The notes below the pieces were generated by a model, which had not been told where the DNA came from, did not search any database, and worked only from the letters and a program-made list of their open reading frames with translations. A stretch of 64,000 nucleotides of DNA. Origin: Pseudaeromonas sharmana. GTDB lineage: Bacteria; Pseudomonadota; Gammaproteobacteria; Enterobacterales; Aeromonadaceae. Made by a program: the position numbers and the translations under genes. Shown here in pieces: positions 26,400 to 34,555 of the stretch. Within the stretch, counting starts at the first letter, position 1. Each line of letters begins with the position of its first letter. The stretch is from assembly GCF_042649925.1 (NCBI RefSeq), contig NZ_JBHSAF010000001.1, positions 558,001 through 622,000 of the forward strand, read 5' to 3'.

Positions 26400-27674
26400 T
26401 TATGCCGCGATGCGATCCAGCGCCTGGCGGATAGCATTGGTCAATTTAAGTAATTGAACCGGCGTGATGACATACGGCGGCATCAGGTAGATCAGGCGTC
26501 CAAAGGGCCGGATCCAGACCCCCAGCTCGACAAACAGCGACTGCAACCAGGCCATATCCACTGGTTCGCGGGTTTCGACCACGCCGATGGCGCCAAGAAC
26601 GCGTACGTCGGCTACGGCCGGGTGTGAGGCGAGGGGTTGCAACTGTGCCAGCAAATGCTGCTCTATGTCCTTTACCCGTTGTTGCCATGGGCTGGCTAGC
26701 AACAGTTCGATGGAAGCACATGCCACCGCACAGGCCAGCGGATTGGCCATGAACGTTGGACCATGCATCAGAACGCCGGCCGCACCCTCGCAAATGCCAC
26801 GCATGACGCAGGATGTCGTCAAAGTCGCTGACAGCGTCATGTAGCCGCCGGTCAGCGCCTTGCCAACACATAGAATATCTGGGCTGATCCCGGCCCATTC
26901 ACACGCGAACAGCTTTCCGGTGCGGCCGAATCCGGTCGCGATTTCATCGGCGATCAGCAGTATGCCGTATTGATCGCACAAGGCTCGGACAGCTTTGAGA
27001 TAGTCAGGATGATAGAAACGCATTCCGCCAGCGCCCTGAACGATCGGCTCCAGTACAATGGCGGCAACCTGCTGATGTTCAGTGGCCAGCAGGGTTTCGA
27101 GCTCCGTCATTTCCTGAGGATCCCAGGGACCACCGAACTGCGAACGCGGTGCACTGATAAACCAGTGTTCGGCGACAAATCCCTGGTACAGGCTGTGCAT
27201 GCTGCCGTCTGGGTCGGTCACGCTCATGGCTCCAAACGTATCGCCATGATAGCCATTGCGCAACGCAACGAAGCGAGTGCGAGGAGTGCCGCGGCTCTGC
27301 CAGTACTGCAGCGCCATCTTCAATGCGACTTCAACGGCAACGGATCCGGAATCGGCGAGGAATACGTGTTGCAGGGGCTGTGGTGTCAGTTCAACCAAAT
27401 GACGACATAGACGCGTTGCCGGCGAGTGCCGAATGCCACCAAACATGATATGAGCCATCTTGGCTAGTTGAGTCTGAATGGCAGCATTCAATTCAGGCAC
27501 ATTGTACCCATGCAGACAGGCCCACCAGGATGACATGCCATCTACTAGCTGACGGCCATCCGCCAACGACAGCGTGCAGCCTTGGGCGGAGGCGACTTCA
27601 TAGGTCGGGAGCGGCTGGGTCAAGGAGGTATAGGGGTGCCAGATATGCAGGCGGTCAAAATCCAGATCGTTCAA
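26400..27674 (-). CDS. bioA: Adenosylmethionine-8-amino-7-oxononanoate aminotransferase BioA
   Basis: This PLP enzyme of about 424 residues converts KAPA to DAPA in biotin synthesis. FDRLHIWHPYTSLTQPLP at the N-terminus, DGMSSWWACLHGYN, and the PLP lysine in VGKALTGGYMTLSA are diagnostic. The likely start is a TTG at 27674, because GGAG lies exactly six bases before it. An upstream TTG at 27692 lacks a ribosome site. It is divergent from bioB around a BirA-like operator, as in enterics. Confidence 0.93.
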   Translation of the reverse strand: MNDLDFDRLHIWHPYTSLTQPLPTYEVASAQGCTLSLADGRQLVDGMSSWWACLHGYNVPELNAAIQTQLAKMAHIMFGGIRHSPATRLCRHLVELTPQPLQHVFLADSGSVAVEVALKMALQYWQSRGTPRTRFVALRNGYHGDTFGAMSVTDPDGSMHSLYQGFVAEHWFISAPRSQFGGPWDPQEMTELETLLATEHQQVAAIVLEPIVQGAGGMRFYHPDYLKAVRALCDQYGILLIADEIATGFGRTGKLFACEWAGISPDILCVGKALTGGYMTLSATLTTSCVMRGICEGAAGVLMHGPTFMANPLACAVACASIELLLASPWQQRVKDIEQHLLAQLQPLASHPAVADVRVLGAIGVVETREPVDMAWLQSLFVELGVWIRPFGRLIYLMPPYVITPVQLLKLTNAIRQALDRIAA

Positions 27675-27685
27675 AAAACACTCCG

Positions 27686-27719
27686 ATGTCAACGTTACTT
27701 TGGTGCTTGAGGTTGACAG
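27686..27719. promoter_or_regulatory. BirA-like biotin operator between bioA and bioB
   Basis: TGTCAAC (27687-27693) and GTTGACA (27712-27718) form a perfect inverted repeat separated by 18 bp. This matches the layout of the BirA operator, in which TGTAAAC and GTTTACA half-sites are similarly spaced. It lies in the divergent gap. The right half overlaps TTGACA (27713-27718), which pairs with TAGACT (27735-27740) at 16 bp as a bioB promoter. For bioA, TTGGCT and TATCCT on the minus strand (27746-27741 and 27723-27718) are 17 bp apart. Biotin repression of both units by BirA is inferred. Confidence 0.65.
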
Positions 27720-27775
27720 GATACGGCGTCAACATAGACTAGCCAAGTCTATTCATAACACGATAAGAGGGAACC

Positions 27776-28867
27776 ATGGAGGCATTGGTCCGCCACGATT
27801 GGCGTGTCGCTGAGGTGAACGCACTGTTTGCGCTCCCGTTCAATGACTTGCTGTTTCGGGCGCAGCAGGTACACCGTCAGCATTTTGATGCCAACCAGGT
27901 GCAGGTTAGCACCCTGTTGTCTATCAAGACCGGTGCGTGTCCGGAGGACTGCAAATATTGTCCGCAAAGTGCTCGCTATAAGACCGGACTTGAAGCTGAA
28001 CGCTTGATGGAAGTCGAGCAGGTTCTGGAACGGGCGCGAGAGGCCAAGGCGGCGGGTTCATCACGTTTTTGCATGGGGGCTGCGTGGCGCAATCCTCACG
28101 ACCGCGATATGCCTTATTTGTTGCGTATGGTGCAAGAAGTCAAGGCCATGGGCATGGAAACCTGCATGACCCTGGGCATGCTGACCGCAGACCAAGCGCT
28201 CCGCCTGGCGGATGCCGGGCTGGATTACTACAACCACAACCTGGATACCTCGCCGGAGTTCTATGGCGAAATCATCTCCACTCGCACCTACCAGGATCGG
28301 CTGGATACGCTGCAGAACGTACGTGATGCCGGGATGAAGATTTGCTCTGGCGGCATTGTCGGTTTAGGCGAATCGGCCAACGATCGGGCTGGATTACTGG
28401 TGCAGCTGGCTAACTTGTCGCCACAACCGGAAAGCGTACCGATTAACATGCTGGTCAAGGTGCAGGGGACTCCGTTGGCGCAACAGGATGAGGTTGATCC
28501 ATTCGACTTCATCCGTATTATCGCTGTTGCCCGTATCATGATGCCGACATCCCACGTTCGTCTCTCTGCCGGGCGCGAGAAGATGAACGATCAGATGCAG
28601 GCACTGTGCTTCCTCGCGGGCGCCAATTCGATTTTCTACGGCTGTAAGTTGCTCACAACCGCCAATCCGGATGAAAACAGCGACATGCAGCTATTCAAAC
28701 GGTTAGGTATCCTGCCGGAGCAACGTGTGCAAAAGCCAGATCTGATGCAGGAGCAGGCGCTGCATGAGGTCATGCAGGCCAAGCGAGATGACGCAGAGGC
28801 GCTGTTCTACGATGCGACCAAGCCGCGCAGCAAACAATCGCAATTGGGATCGCTTCGCCGTGACTGA
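27776..28867 (+). CDS. bioB: Biotin synthase BioB
   Basis: This 363-residue radical SAM enzyme inserts sulfur into dethiobiotin. The cluster motif CxxxCxxC is present as Cys55, Cys59 and Cys62 (KTGACPEDCKYC), followed by ASGSSRFCMGAAWRNP-like radical SAM features. The ATG at 27776 has AGAGGGAA upstream. It is the first gene of bioBFCD and overlaps bioF by 8 bp. Confidence 0.97.
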   Translation: MEALVRHDWRVAEVNALFALPFNDLLFRAQQVHRQHFDANQVQVSTLLSIKTGACPEDCKYCPQSARYKTGLEAERLMEVEQVLERAREAKAAGSSRFCMGAAWRNPHDRDMPYLLRMVQEVKAMGMETCMTLGMLTADQALRLADAGLDYYNHNLDTSPEFYGEIISTRTYQDRLDTLQNVRDAGMKICSGGIVGLGESANDRAGLLVQLANLSPQPESVPINMLVKVQGTPLAQQDEVDPFDFIRIIAVARIMMPTSHVRLSAGREKMNDQMQALCFLAGANSIFYGCKLLTTANPDENSDMQLFKRLGILPEQRVQKPDLMQEQALHEVMQAKRDDAEALFYDATKPRSKQSQLGSLRRD

Positions 28868-30029
28868 GGCTCCCTTTGCTCTGCTTGCGGCCTTGCAAGC
28901 ACGACGAGATCAAGGATTATTGCGGACTCGTTGTTGCAGCGAGCATGTTTCCGGTTCACGCATGGTGGTGGCAGGGCGAGAACACATAAATTTCTCGTCT
29001 AACGATTACTTGGGTGCCAGTCAAAATCCGTTGATCCGTTCTGCATGGAAAGCTGGTTTGGATGTCTGGGGCGCAGGCTCTGGTGCTTCCCCTCTGGTGA
29101 CGGGTTACACAGCAGCGCATCGTGAACTCGAAGAGGCGATTGCCGAGTGGCTCGGCGTCGAAGCGGTGATGTTGTTCTCTAGCGGATTTGCCGCCAATCA
29201 GGCGGTGATCAAGAGCTTGCTGACGGCTGAGCATACGGTTTGGCAAGATCGTCTCAATCATGCCTCACTGCAGGAGGCTGGCAGTCAGCATGCTTGCCGC
29301 CTGCGGCGGTTTCGGCACAATGATCTTGCCCATCTCTCCTCGCTATTGGCAACCGCGCAGGGCCTCATTGTCAGCGAGGGGGTCTTCAGCATGGATGGTG
29401 ATCAGGCCCCCTGTGCCGGCTTGCATGAGCTGGCTCATCAGAGCCAAAACTGGTGGATGCTGGATGATGCGCACGGTCTTGGTGTGCTCGGCGCCCAAGG
29501 CCGGGGAACCCTGGATCATCAAGGGCTGGGTAGCCTGCGTCCAGATGTTCTGATGGCCACGTTCGGCAAAGCCCTGGGAACCTCAGGAGCCTTCGTGGCT
29601 GGTCGACGCGAGCTAATTGATTATATGGTTAATTTCTCACGCGATTATGTGTATAGCACCCATATGCCCCCGGCCCAGGCGGTGGCAACGTTGGCAGCAG
29701 TACGGTGGGTGAAGCAGGCCGATGCCGCCAGGGCCCATCTTGCGGAATTAATTCATCGGTTCCGCACGGGGGCAATGCAAGCTGGTTTGCCATTGCTCGA
29801 TTCAGCGACGCCAATTCAACCACTCTTGGTGGGTTGCAGTGAACAGGCACTGGCGCTGGCCACATCACTGCGTGCTCAAGGGCTGTGGGTGACAGCGATC
29901 AGACCACCGACCGTGCCGACCGGAACGGCGCGTCTGCGTCTGACTCTGACTGCGGGGCACAGCGTCGACGATATCGAGACACTGGTTGTCGCATTGGCAC
30001 GCGCATGGCAGGAGAGCCGGCATGTATAG
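28860..30029 (+). CDS. bioF: 8-amino-7-oxononanoate synthase BioF
   Basis: This PLP enzyme of about 389 residues makes KAPA from pimeloyl-ACP and alanine. The core motifs are INFSSNDYLG, LDDAHGLGVLG and the PLP lysine in TFGKALGTSGAF. The start is a GTG at 28860 inside the end of bioB (VTEAPFALLAAL), which matches family N-termini. A longer frame from 28764 lies within bioB. It overlaps bioC by 8 bp. Confidence 0.95.
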   Translation: MTEAPFALLAALQARRDQGLLRTRCCSEHVSGSRMVVAGREHINFSSNDYLGASQNPLIRSAWKAGLDVWGAGSGASPLVTGYTAAHRELEEAIAEWLGVEAVMLFSSGFAANQAVIKSLLTAEHTVWQDRLNHASLQEAGSQHACRLRRFRHNDLAHLSSLLATAQGLIVSEGVFSMDGDQAPCAGLHELAHQSQNWWMLDDAHGLGVLGAQGRGTLDHQGLGSLRPDVLMATFGKALGTSGAFVAGRRELIDYMVNFSRDYVYSTHMPPAQAVATLAAVRWVKQADAARAHLAELIHRFRTGAMQAGLPLLDSATPIQPLLVGCSEQALALATSLRAQGLWVTAIRPPTVPTGTARLRLTLTAGHSVDDIETLVVALARAWQESRHV

Positions 30030-30807
30030 CCAAGGTTCGTCACCGGTCGACAAAACGGCGCTGGCGAAACGCTTCGGAAAGGCCGCCGTGCATTATGACC
30101 ACTACGCCAAGCTGCAAAAAGAGGTCGGTGAGCATCTGCTTGGTTTGATTCCGCCAATAAAATATGAAGTTGCTCTCGATTTGGGATGTGGCACCGGCTT
30201 TTTTTTACAAAGTCTGCAACCTTTATCTGAGAGGTTGCTGGCGCTGGATCTTTCGCTCGGTATGTTGCAGCAGGCGCGTCTTCGTCATGCGTTGGCGGAG
30301 TTTATGTGTGCCGACGCCGAATCGCTTCCTTTGACGACCGGCAGCGTGGATCTGGTTTTCACCAGTCTTGCGATCCAATGGTGCCATTCCTATCCTGCTT
30401 TGCTGTCGGAATTGCATCGGGTGTTGCGCCCGGGAGGGGTTCTGGTGTTCTCCACCCTGTGTGCTGGCAGTCTCGATGAGTTGCGTCGGGCGTGGGCACA
30501 GTGTGATCAGCACGCGCATGTCAATCAGTTTGTGGCACAGCAATCGTTGATGACTTGGTGTAAAGCGCAGGGCTTTACTGTTTCAACATGGGAAATTCGA
30601 AAACACAGCTTGCAATATCCAGATCTGCATGCCCTACTGATGGGCCTCAAAGGAATCGGTGCCAGTCAGGTGCTGGGGTCACGCCCTGCTGGTCTGGGAG
30701 GCCGGGCTCGTTTGCAACAGCTGGCGCTTGCGTATGAACGACAGCGCAATGAGGATGGATGGCTGCCTCTAAGCTATGAAGTCTGCTACGGAGTTTTAGT
30801 AAGATGA
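30022..30807 (+). CDS. bioC: Malonyl-ACP O-methyltransferase BioC
   Basis: This SAM-dependent methyltransferase of about 261 residues methylates malonyl-ACP to prime pimeloyl synthesis. The N-terminus VDKTALAKRFGKAAVHYDHYAKLQ is BioC-like, motif I is LDLGCGTGFF, and FTSLAIQWC follows. The ATG at 30022 overlaps the bioF stop, and a frame from 29986 lies inside bioF. No bioH gene is present in the window, so the matching methyl esterase must be elsewhere. Confidence 0.94.
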   Translation: MYSQGSSPVDKTALAKRFGKAAVHYDHYAKLQKEVGEHLLGLIPPIKYEVALDLGCGTGFFLQSLQPLSERLLALDLSLGMLQQARLRHALAEFMCADAESLPLTTGSVDLVFTSLAIQWCHSYPALLSELHRVLRPGGVLVFSTLCAGSLDELRRAWAQCDQHAHVNQFVAQQSLMTWCKAQGFTVSTWEIRKHSLQYPDLHALLMGLKGIGASQVLGSRPAGLGGRARLQQLALAYERQRNEDGWLPLSYEVCYGVLVR

Positions 30808-31487
30808 CAAAGACCTTCTTCATCACGGGAACAGATACTGAAGTAGGCAAGACAGTGTCGACGGTCGCTCTGTTGCGAGCGGCCAATAAACAGGGGTTGC
30901 TGACGGCAGCCTACAAGCCGGTCGCATCAGGTTGTGATCTGATGGAAGGTGGCTTGTGTAATCAGGATGTGGTGATGCTGCAAAAAAACACATCACTGCG
31001 CTTGGCCTATGACGAAGTGGTAGGCTACTGCTTCGAACCGCACATTGCCCCCCACATTGCCGCCGAAGAGAGCGGTGTGCCCATTGAATTCGACGTCTTG
31101 TCTGAAGGTTTGAATCGTCTGCGTGAAACCGATGCCGATCTGATCTTTGTCGAAGGGGCAGGTGGCTGGCGTCTGCCATTGGGACACGGTCACTTTATGT
31201 CGGACTGGGTTCGGCACGAAAACCTGCCTGTGATTTTGGTGGTTGGCGCCAAACTTGGCTGTATGAATCATGCCATGTTGACCTATGAGGCCATTCAACG
31301 CGACCATTTGCCACTGGCAGGCTGGTGTATCAATCAGATACATCCGGGTATGAGTCACTATCAGTCCAATGTCGACACGCTCAAAAGTTTGATTCAGGAG
31401 CCCTTCCTCGGTGAAATACCATATCTGGCTCGACCATTCGAGTCCGATCTCGGTCATTATCTGAACATATCGGCACTGCGCGGGTGA
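30804..31487 (+). CDS. bioD: Dethiobiotin synthetase BioD
   Basis: This 227-residue ATPase closes the ureido ring of dethiobiotin. The P-loop GTDTEVGKT is at residues 9-17, followed by AYKPVASG and EGAGGWRLPL. It is coupled to bioC by a 4-bp ATGA overlap and ends the bioBFCD operon. Confidence 0.96.
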   Translation: MTKTFFITGTDTEVGKTVSTVALLRAANKQGLLTAAYKPVASGCDLMEGGLCNQDVVMLQKNTSLRLAYDEVVGYCFEPHIAPHIAAEESGVPIEFDVLSEGLNRLRETDADLIFVEGAGGWRLPLGHGHFMSDWVRHENLPVILVVGAKLGCMNHAMLTYEAIQRDHLPLAGWCINQIHPGMSHYQSNVDTLKSLIQEPFLGEIPYLARPFESDLGHYLNISALRG

Positions 31488-31562
31488 TGTCTCGCCGGCA
31501 AGGTATGGCGTTATTTGGTTTTCATTAAGAAAACATCAGGTATTTTTCGTTATGCTGTCTTC

Positions 31563-31592
31563 CATGGCCAGTCTTCGGCCATGTGCTCTTTT
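31563..31592 (+). terminator. Probable terminator of bioBFCD
   Basis: CATGGCC (31563-31569) and GGCCATG (31577-31583) form a 7-bp stem with a 7-base loop, followed by CTCTTTT up to 31592. It lies about 75 bp past bioD. Confidence 0.6.
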
Positions 31593-31613
31593 GTCAGGTT
31601 TAACCTGACAAAA
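31589..31613. repeat. Perfect 25-bp palindrome upstream of htpX
   Basis: TTTTGTCAGGTT (31589-31600) and AACCTGACAAAA (31602-31613) are exact reverse complements around a single T, 100 bp before the htpX start. Both outer flanks are A-rich after the second arm on either strand, so it is not a usual terminator. A protein-binding site is possible. Confidence 0.6.
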
Positions 31614-31712
31614 AAACAGGCGTAAGACTGTTAAACCCTGATTGAAAAATGTGTTATTAATGCATCATTCAAGCAATTGCTTGATGTTAATCTGTTGAAT
31701 CGAGGTGAAAAG

Positions 31713-32597
31713 ATGAAACGCATTGTGTTGTTTCTGTTGACCAACCTGGCAGTCATGCTGGTGCTGTCGATCGTCTTGAGTATCGTCACACGCTGGTTCG
31801 GAATCGATAGTGGCAGCACCGCAGGCCTGCTGGTGCTGGCAGCTGTTTTCGGTTTTGGTGGTTCCATCATTTCGCTGTTAATCTCCAAGTTCGTTGCCAA
31901 GCGCAGTTACGGGGTTCAAGTGATTGAACAGCCGAGGACGGAGATCGAACACTGGCTTGTCAGCACCGTCCAACGTCAGGCGCAGCAGGCCGGTATCGGA
32001 ATGCCAGAGGTTGGTATTTACGAGTCACCGGATATGAATGCCTTCGCAACCGGAGCGAATCGTAATAATGCGCTCGTCGCGGTCAGCTCTGGTCTGCTTT
32101 ACAGTATGAGCCGTGACGAAGCGGAAGCTGTGCTGGCGCATGAAGTTAGCCACGTAGCCAACGGCGACATGGTCACCCTGACTTTGATTCAGGGCGTGGT
32201 GAATACCTTCGTCATTTTCTTTGCGCGTGTGGTTGCCGGCATCATCAGCAATGTGTTCCGCAGCAATGATGAGGAACAGGGGGCTGGAGTTGGTGGACTG
32301 GCCTACTATGCCATTGTTTTTGTGCTGGAAATGGTGTTCGGCATTCTGGCGTCGATCATCGTCATGTGGTTCTCGCGTCAGCGCGAATTTCGAGCCGATG
32401 CGGGTTCTGCACAGTTGGTCGGGCGCGATAAGATGATCGCGGCCCTGGAGCGCTTGCGCCGTGGTCATGAACCACAGATGGAAGGCACCATGATGGCATT
32501 TGGTATCAATGGAAAACGCTCGATGAGCGAGCTTTTCATGAGCCACCCTCCGCTTGAAAAACGCATCGAGGCACTGCGTCAAACCATGATGCACTAA
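31713..32597 (+). CDS. htpX: Membrane zinc protease HtpX
   Basis: This 294-residue inner-membrane metalloprotease acts in membrane protein quality control. Two N-terminal helices (about 5-25 and 36-58) precede the zinc motif His143-Glu144-x-x-His147 in AHEVSHVANGD. Two more hydrophobic segments follow, then REFRADAGSAQL with the third ligand. The ATG at 31713 has GAGGTGAAAAG upstream, and a frame from 31677 adds no family sequence. It is monocistronic with its own terminator. Confidence 0.96.
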   Translation: MKRIVLFLLTNLAVMLVLSIVLSIVTRWFGIDSGSTAGLLVLAAVFGFGGSIISLLISKFVAKRSYGVQVIEQPRTEIEHWLVSTVQRQAQQAGIGMPEVGIYESPDMNAFATGANRNNALVAVSSGLLYSMSRDEAEAVLAHEVSHVANGDMVTLTLIQGVVNTFVIFFARVVAGIISNVFRSNDEEQGAGVGGLAYYAIVFVLEMVFGILASIIVMWFSRQREFRADAGSAQLVGRDKMIAALERLRRGHEPQMEGTMMAFGINGKRSMSELFMSHPPLEKRIEALRQTMMH

Positions 32598-32614
32598 GGC
32601 GTTATGCAAACATT

Positions 32615-32640
32615 AAAGGGCTGCTCAGGCAGCCCTTTTT
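32615..32640 (+). terminator. Terminator of htpX
   Basis: AAAGGGCTGC (32615-32624) and GCAGCCCTTT (32629-32638) form a 10-bp stem with a TCAG loop. The T-run extends to 32640. Confidence 0.93.
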
Positions 32641-32688
32641 ATTGGCGGAGTTCTATTCTTACAACAACTAATGATGAGGATGAACGCC

Positions 32689-33111
32689 ATGAAATCCATT
32701 CGAATCGCTGACTATATGGATCCACGACCGACCACATTTCACTCGGGTGACAGTGTCTATGCCGCTTTGATGGCGTTATCCCAGTCGCGCGAAGGCGGCG
32801 GGCCAGTTCTCGATGCTGAGCGCAGAGTGATTGGATTTTTATCCGAGCAGGATTGTCTGCGAGAAGGTTTGGAGGCCTGTTATCTGTGCGATCAGTTAGC
32901 GACTGTCGAGCAGATGATGCAGGTAAACGTGCTGACGGTGAAACCCGACGATAGCATCGTTGAGTTGGCCCAGCGGATGATGAAGCCGCAGCCGCGGACC
33001 TATCCTGTTGTTGATGAGGACGGACGCTTGCTGGGTCTCATCAGCCGTCACCATGTTGTCAAGGCCATGGTCGTGACCATGGCCAGCTGTTATTCGCACA
33101 CTAGAGCCTAG
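32689..33111 (+). CDS. Tandem CBS-domain protein
   Basis: This 140-residue protein is built from two CBS domains (about 1-60 and 70-130). Each shows the pattern of an initial MDPRPTTF/MQVNVLTV segment followed by a GFLSEQD or GLISRHH segment. CBS pairs usually bind adenine nucleotides. No catalytic domain is attached, so it is a free-standing regulator of unknown target. The ATG at 32689 is preferred over 32671 and 32680 because GAGGAT lies eight bases upstream. Confidence 0.85.
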   Translation: MKSIRIADYMDPRPTTFHSGDSVYAALMALSQSREGGGPVLDAERRVIGFLSEQDCLREGLEACYLCDQLATVEQMMQVNVLTVKPDDSIVELAQRMMKPQPRTYPVVDEDGRLLGLISRHHVVKAMVVTMASCYSHTRA

Positions 33112-33165
33112 GGCTTTGGGCCGTCTTGGGCTTACATTTTACGGTAGGAAGACGGGCCAAAAGGC

Positions 33166-33822
33166 TTATATGGCCGTTGCCAATTCGTGTTGCAGACGGT
33201 ACTGCACCACATCTTCGACACTCAGCACGGGCATGCCGTGCCGATCAGCAAATGCGACGACCTCTGGCAGTCTGGACATGCTGCCATCAGGGTTCATCAG
33301 CTCACAGAGCACACCATAGGGTTCAAGACCTGCCAGTCGCATCAAGTCAATGGTGGCCTCAGTGTGGCCACGCCGCTCTAGCACTCCACCATCTCTAGCG
33401 CGCAGCGGAAATACGTGTCCTGGTCGATGTAAATCATCAGCGTGGGCGTCATGGGCGGTTGCGGCCTTTATGGTCGTGACGCGATCCTGCGCCGAGACGC
33501 CGGTTGTCACGCCTTGAGCCGCTTCGATGCTGACGGTAAATGCTGTTTTGTTTTGACTGGTGTTGTGTTCAACCATCATCGGCAGTGCCAGGCGTTGTAC
33601 CTGGCCCGAGGTAAGACACAGGCAGACAATGCCTGATCCATCGCGAATCATCATGGCCATCTGCTGCGGGGTAAGATGTTGGGCAGAAAAGATGAGGTCG
33701 CCCTCATTCTCTCGATCCTCATCATCAACCACCAGTACCCCTAACCCATCGCGTAGCGCAGCCAAGGCGGTTTCGACGCGCTCCAGTGGGGAACCAAATG
33801 CGGAAAGTAACGACTGATCCAT
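33166..33822 (-). CDS. ribB: 3,4-dihydroxy-2-butanone-4-phosphate synthase RibB
   Basis: This 218-residue enzyme makes the four-carbon unit of riboflavin from ribulose 5-phosphate. The acidic active-site motif DDEDRENEGDL is at about residues 33-43, and HTEATIDLMRLAGL supplies the catalytic histidine and glutamate region. It is a stand-alone RibB without the GTP cyclohydrolase II domain. AAGGAGCG precedes the start. It is controlled by the FMN riboswitch in its leader. Confidence 0.96.
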   Translation of the reverse strand: MDQSLLSAFGSPLERVETALAALRDGLGVLVVDDEDRENEGDLIFSAQHLTPQQMAMMIRDGSGIVCLCLTSGQVQRLALPMMVEHNTSQNKTAFTVSIEAAQGVTTGVSAQDRVTTIKAATAHDAHADDLHRPGHVFPLRARDGGVLERRGHTEATIDLMRLAGLEPYGVLCELMNPDGSMSRLPEVVAFADRHGMPVLSVEDVVQYRLQHELATAI

Positions 33823-33914
33823 GGTAACGCTCCTTAATAAATGATTACCAGAATCAGGGCGTGGAACAGGCAGTCACGCATCTCCCGTATGGGAAATGTT
33901 GAAGTGGGCTGTCC

Positions 33915-34052
33915 TATTCTCTTTCATCCGGACTATACCGTCGGCTCCGGAGTTACACCGGATCTGCTGACTCTCCGCTGATGCGGAAACGCTCGCGGGC
34001 TGACCTGAAACAGGATTACCGCCGGTGGGGAATTACACCCCGCCCTGAGAAT
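33915..34052 (-). ncRNA. FMN riboswitch (RFN element) in ribB leader
   Basis: Reading the minus strand from 34052, the conserved blocks of the FMN aptamer appear in order: ATTCTCAGGGCGGGGTG, AATTCCCCACCGGCGGTA, an AGCCCGCGAGC block, a GATCCGGTG...ATTCCGG-like block, and the closing segment AGTCCGGATGAAAGAGAAT. FMN binding should shut off ribB. About 92 bases separate it from the ribB start, and a small stem TGATT/AATCA sits just before the Shine-Dalgarno, so control may be at translation. The exact expression platform was not resolved. Confidence 0.95.
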
Positions 34053-34105
34053 AAGCAGGCACAGAGTAAAGAGAGTGAACCCGGATTACCAGCGCTTTGC
34101 GGTTA

Positions 34106-34381
34106 TTAGCCGCGATAGAGAACCTTGATCAGATGAAAGCCAAAGCTGGTCTTGATGGGGCCGAGAACCTTGAGCAACTCGCCACGGAATACGGCATCAT
34201 CAAACGGCTTTACCATCTGACCACGGCGAAATTCGCCTAAATCGCCACCGCGCTTGCCAGAGGGGCAGAGTGAGTGTTTCTTGGCCAGGGCACTAAATGA
34301 GGCACCGCGCTCCAGCTGCAGGAGCAATTTCTCTGCTTCAGGACGGGTTTTGACGAGAATATGTACAGCGGCGGCTTTCAT
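34106..34381 (-). CDS. ppiC: Parvulin-type peptidyl-prolyl isomerase PpiC
   Basis: This 91-residue single-domain parvulin has no signal peptide and is therefore cytoplasmic. It has the family pattern VHILVKTRPEAE, FSALAKKHSLCPSGKRGGDLGEF and KTSFGFHLIKVL. AGGAG precedes the ATG. It lies upstream of the ribB riboswitch on the same strand and could read into it. Confidence 0.93.
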   Translation of the reverse strand: MKAAAVHILVKTRPEAEKLLLQLERGASFSALAKKHSLCPSGKRGGDLGEFRRGQMVKPFDDAVFRGELLKVLGPIKTSFGFHLIKVLYRG

Positions 34382-34445
34382 TTTGTACTCCTAAAAATAG
34401 ATGCCAAATTTTGTGACAAGCGGTGTAGATGCGCAAGCTGAGAGT

Positions 34446-34468
34446 CAGCTGGTACACATAGCCAGCTG
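34446..34468. repeat. Inverted repeat in ppiC/tamA divergent region
   Basis: CAGCTGG (34446-34452) and CCAGCTG (34462-34468) are exact inverted repeats with a 9-bp spacer in the 174-bp divergent gap. This could be an operator for either gene. No known consensus was recognised. Confidence 0.4.
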
Positions 34469-34555
34469 TGATAGTATCTTGGTGATAAACAAGCGGTATT
34501 CCGGCCACAATGCAACGACGTCGGGGCAGTTACAGATGTTAAACAGGAACGCAAT

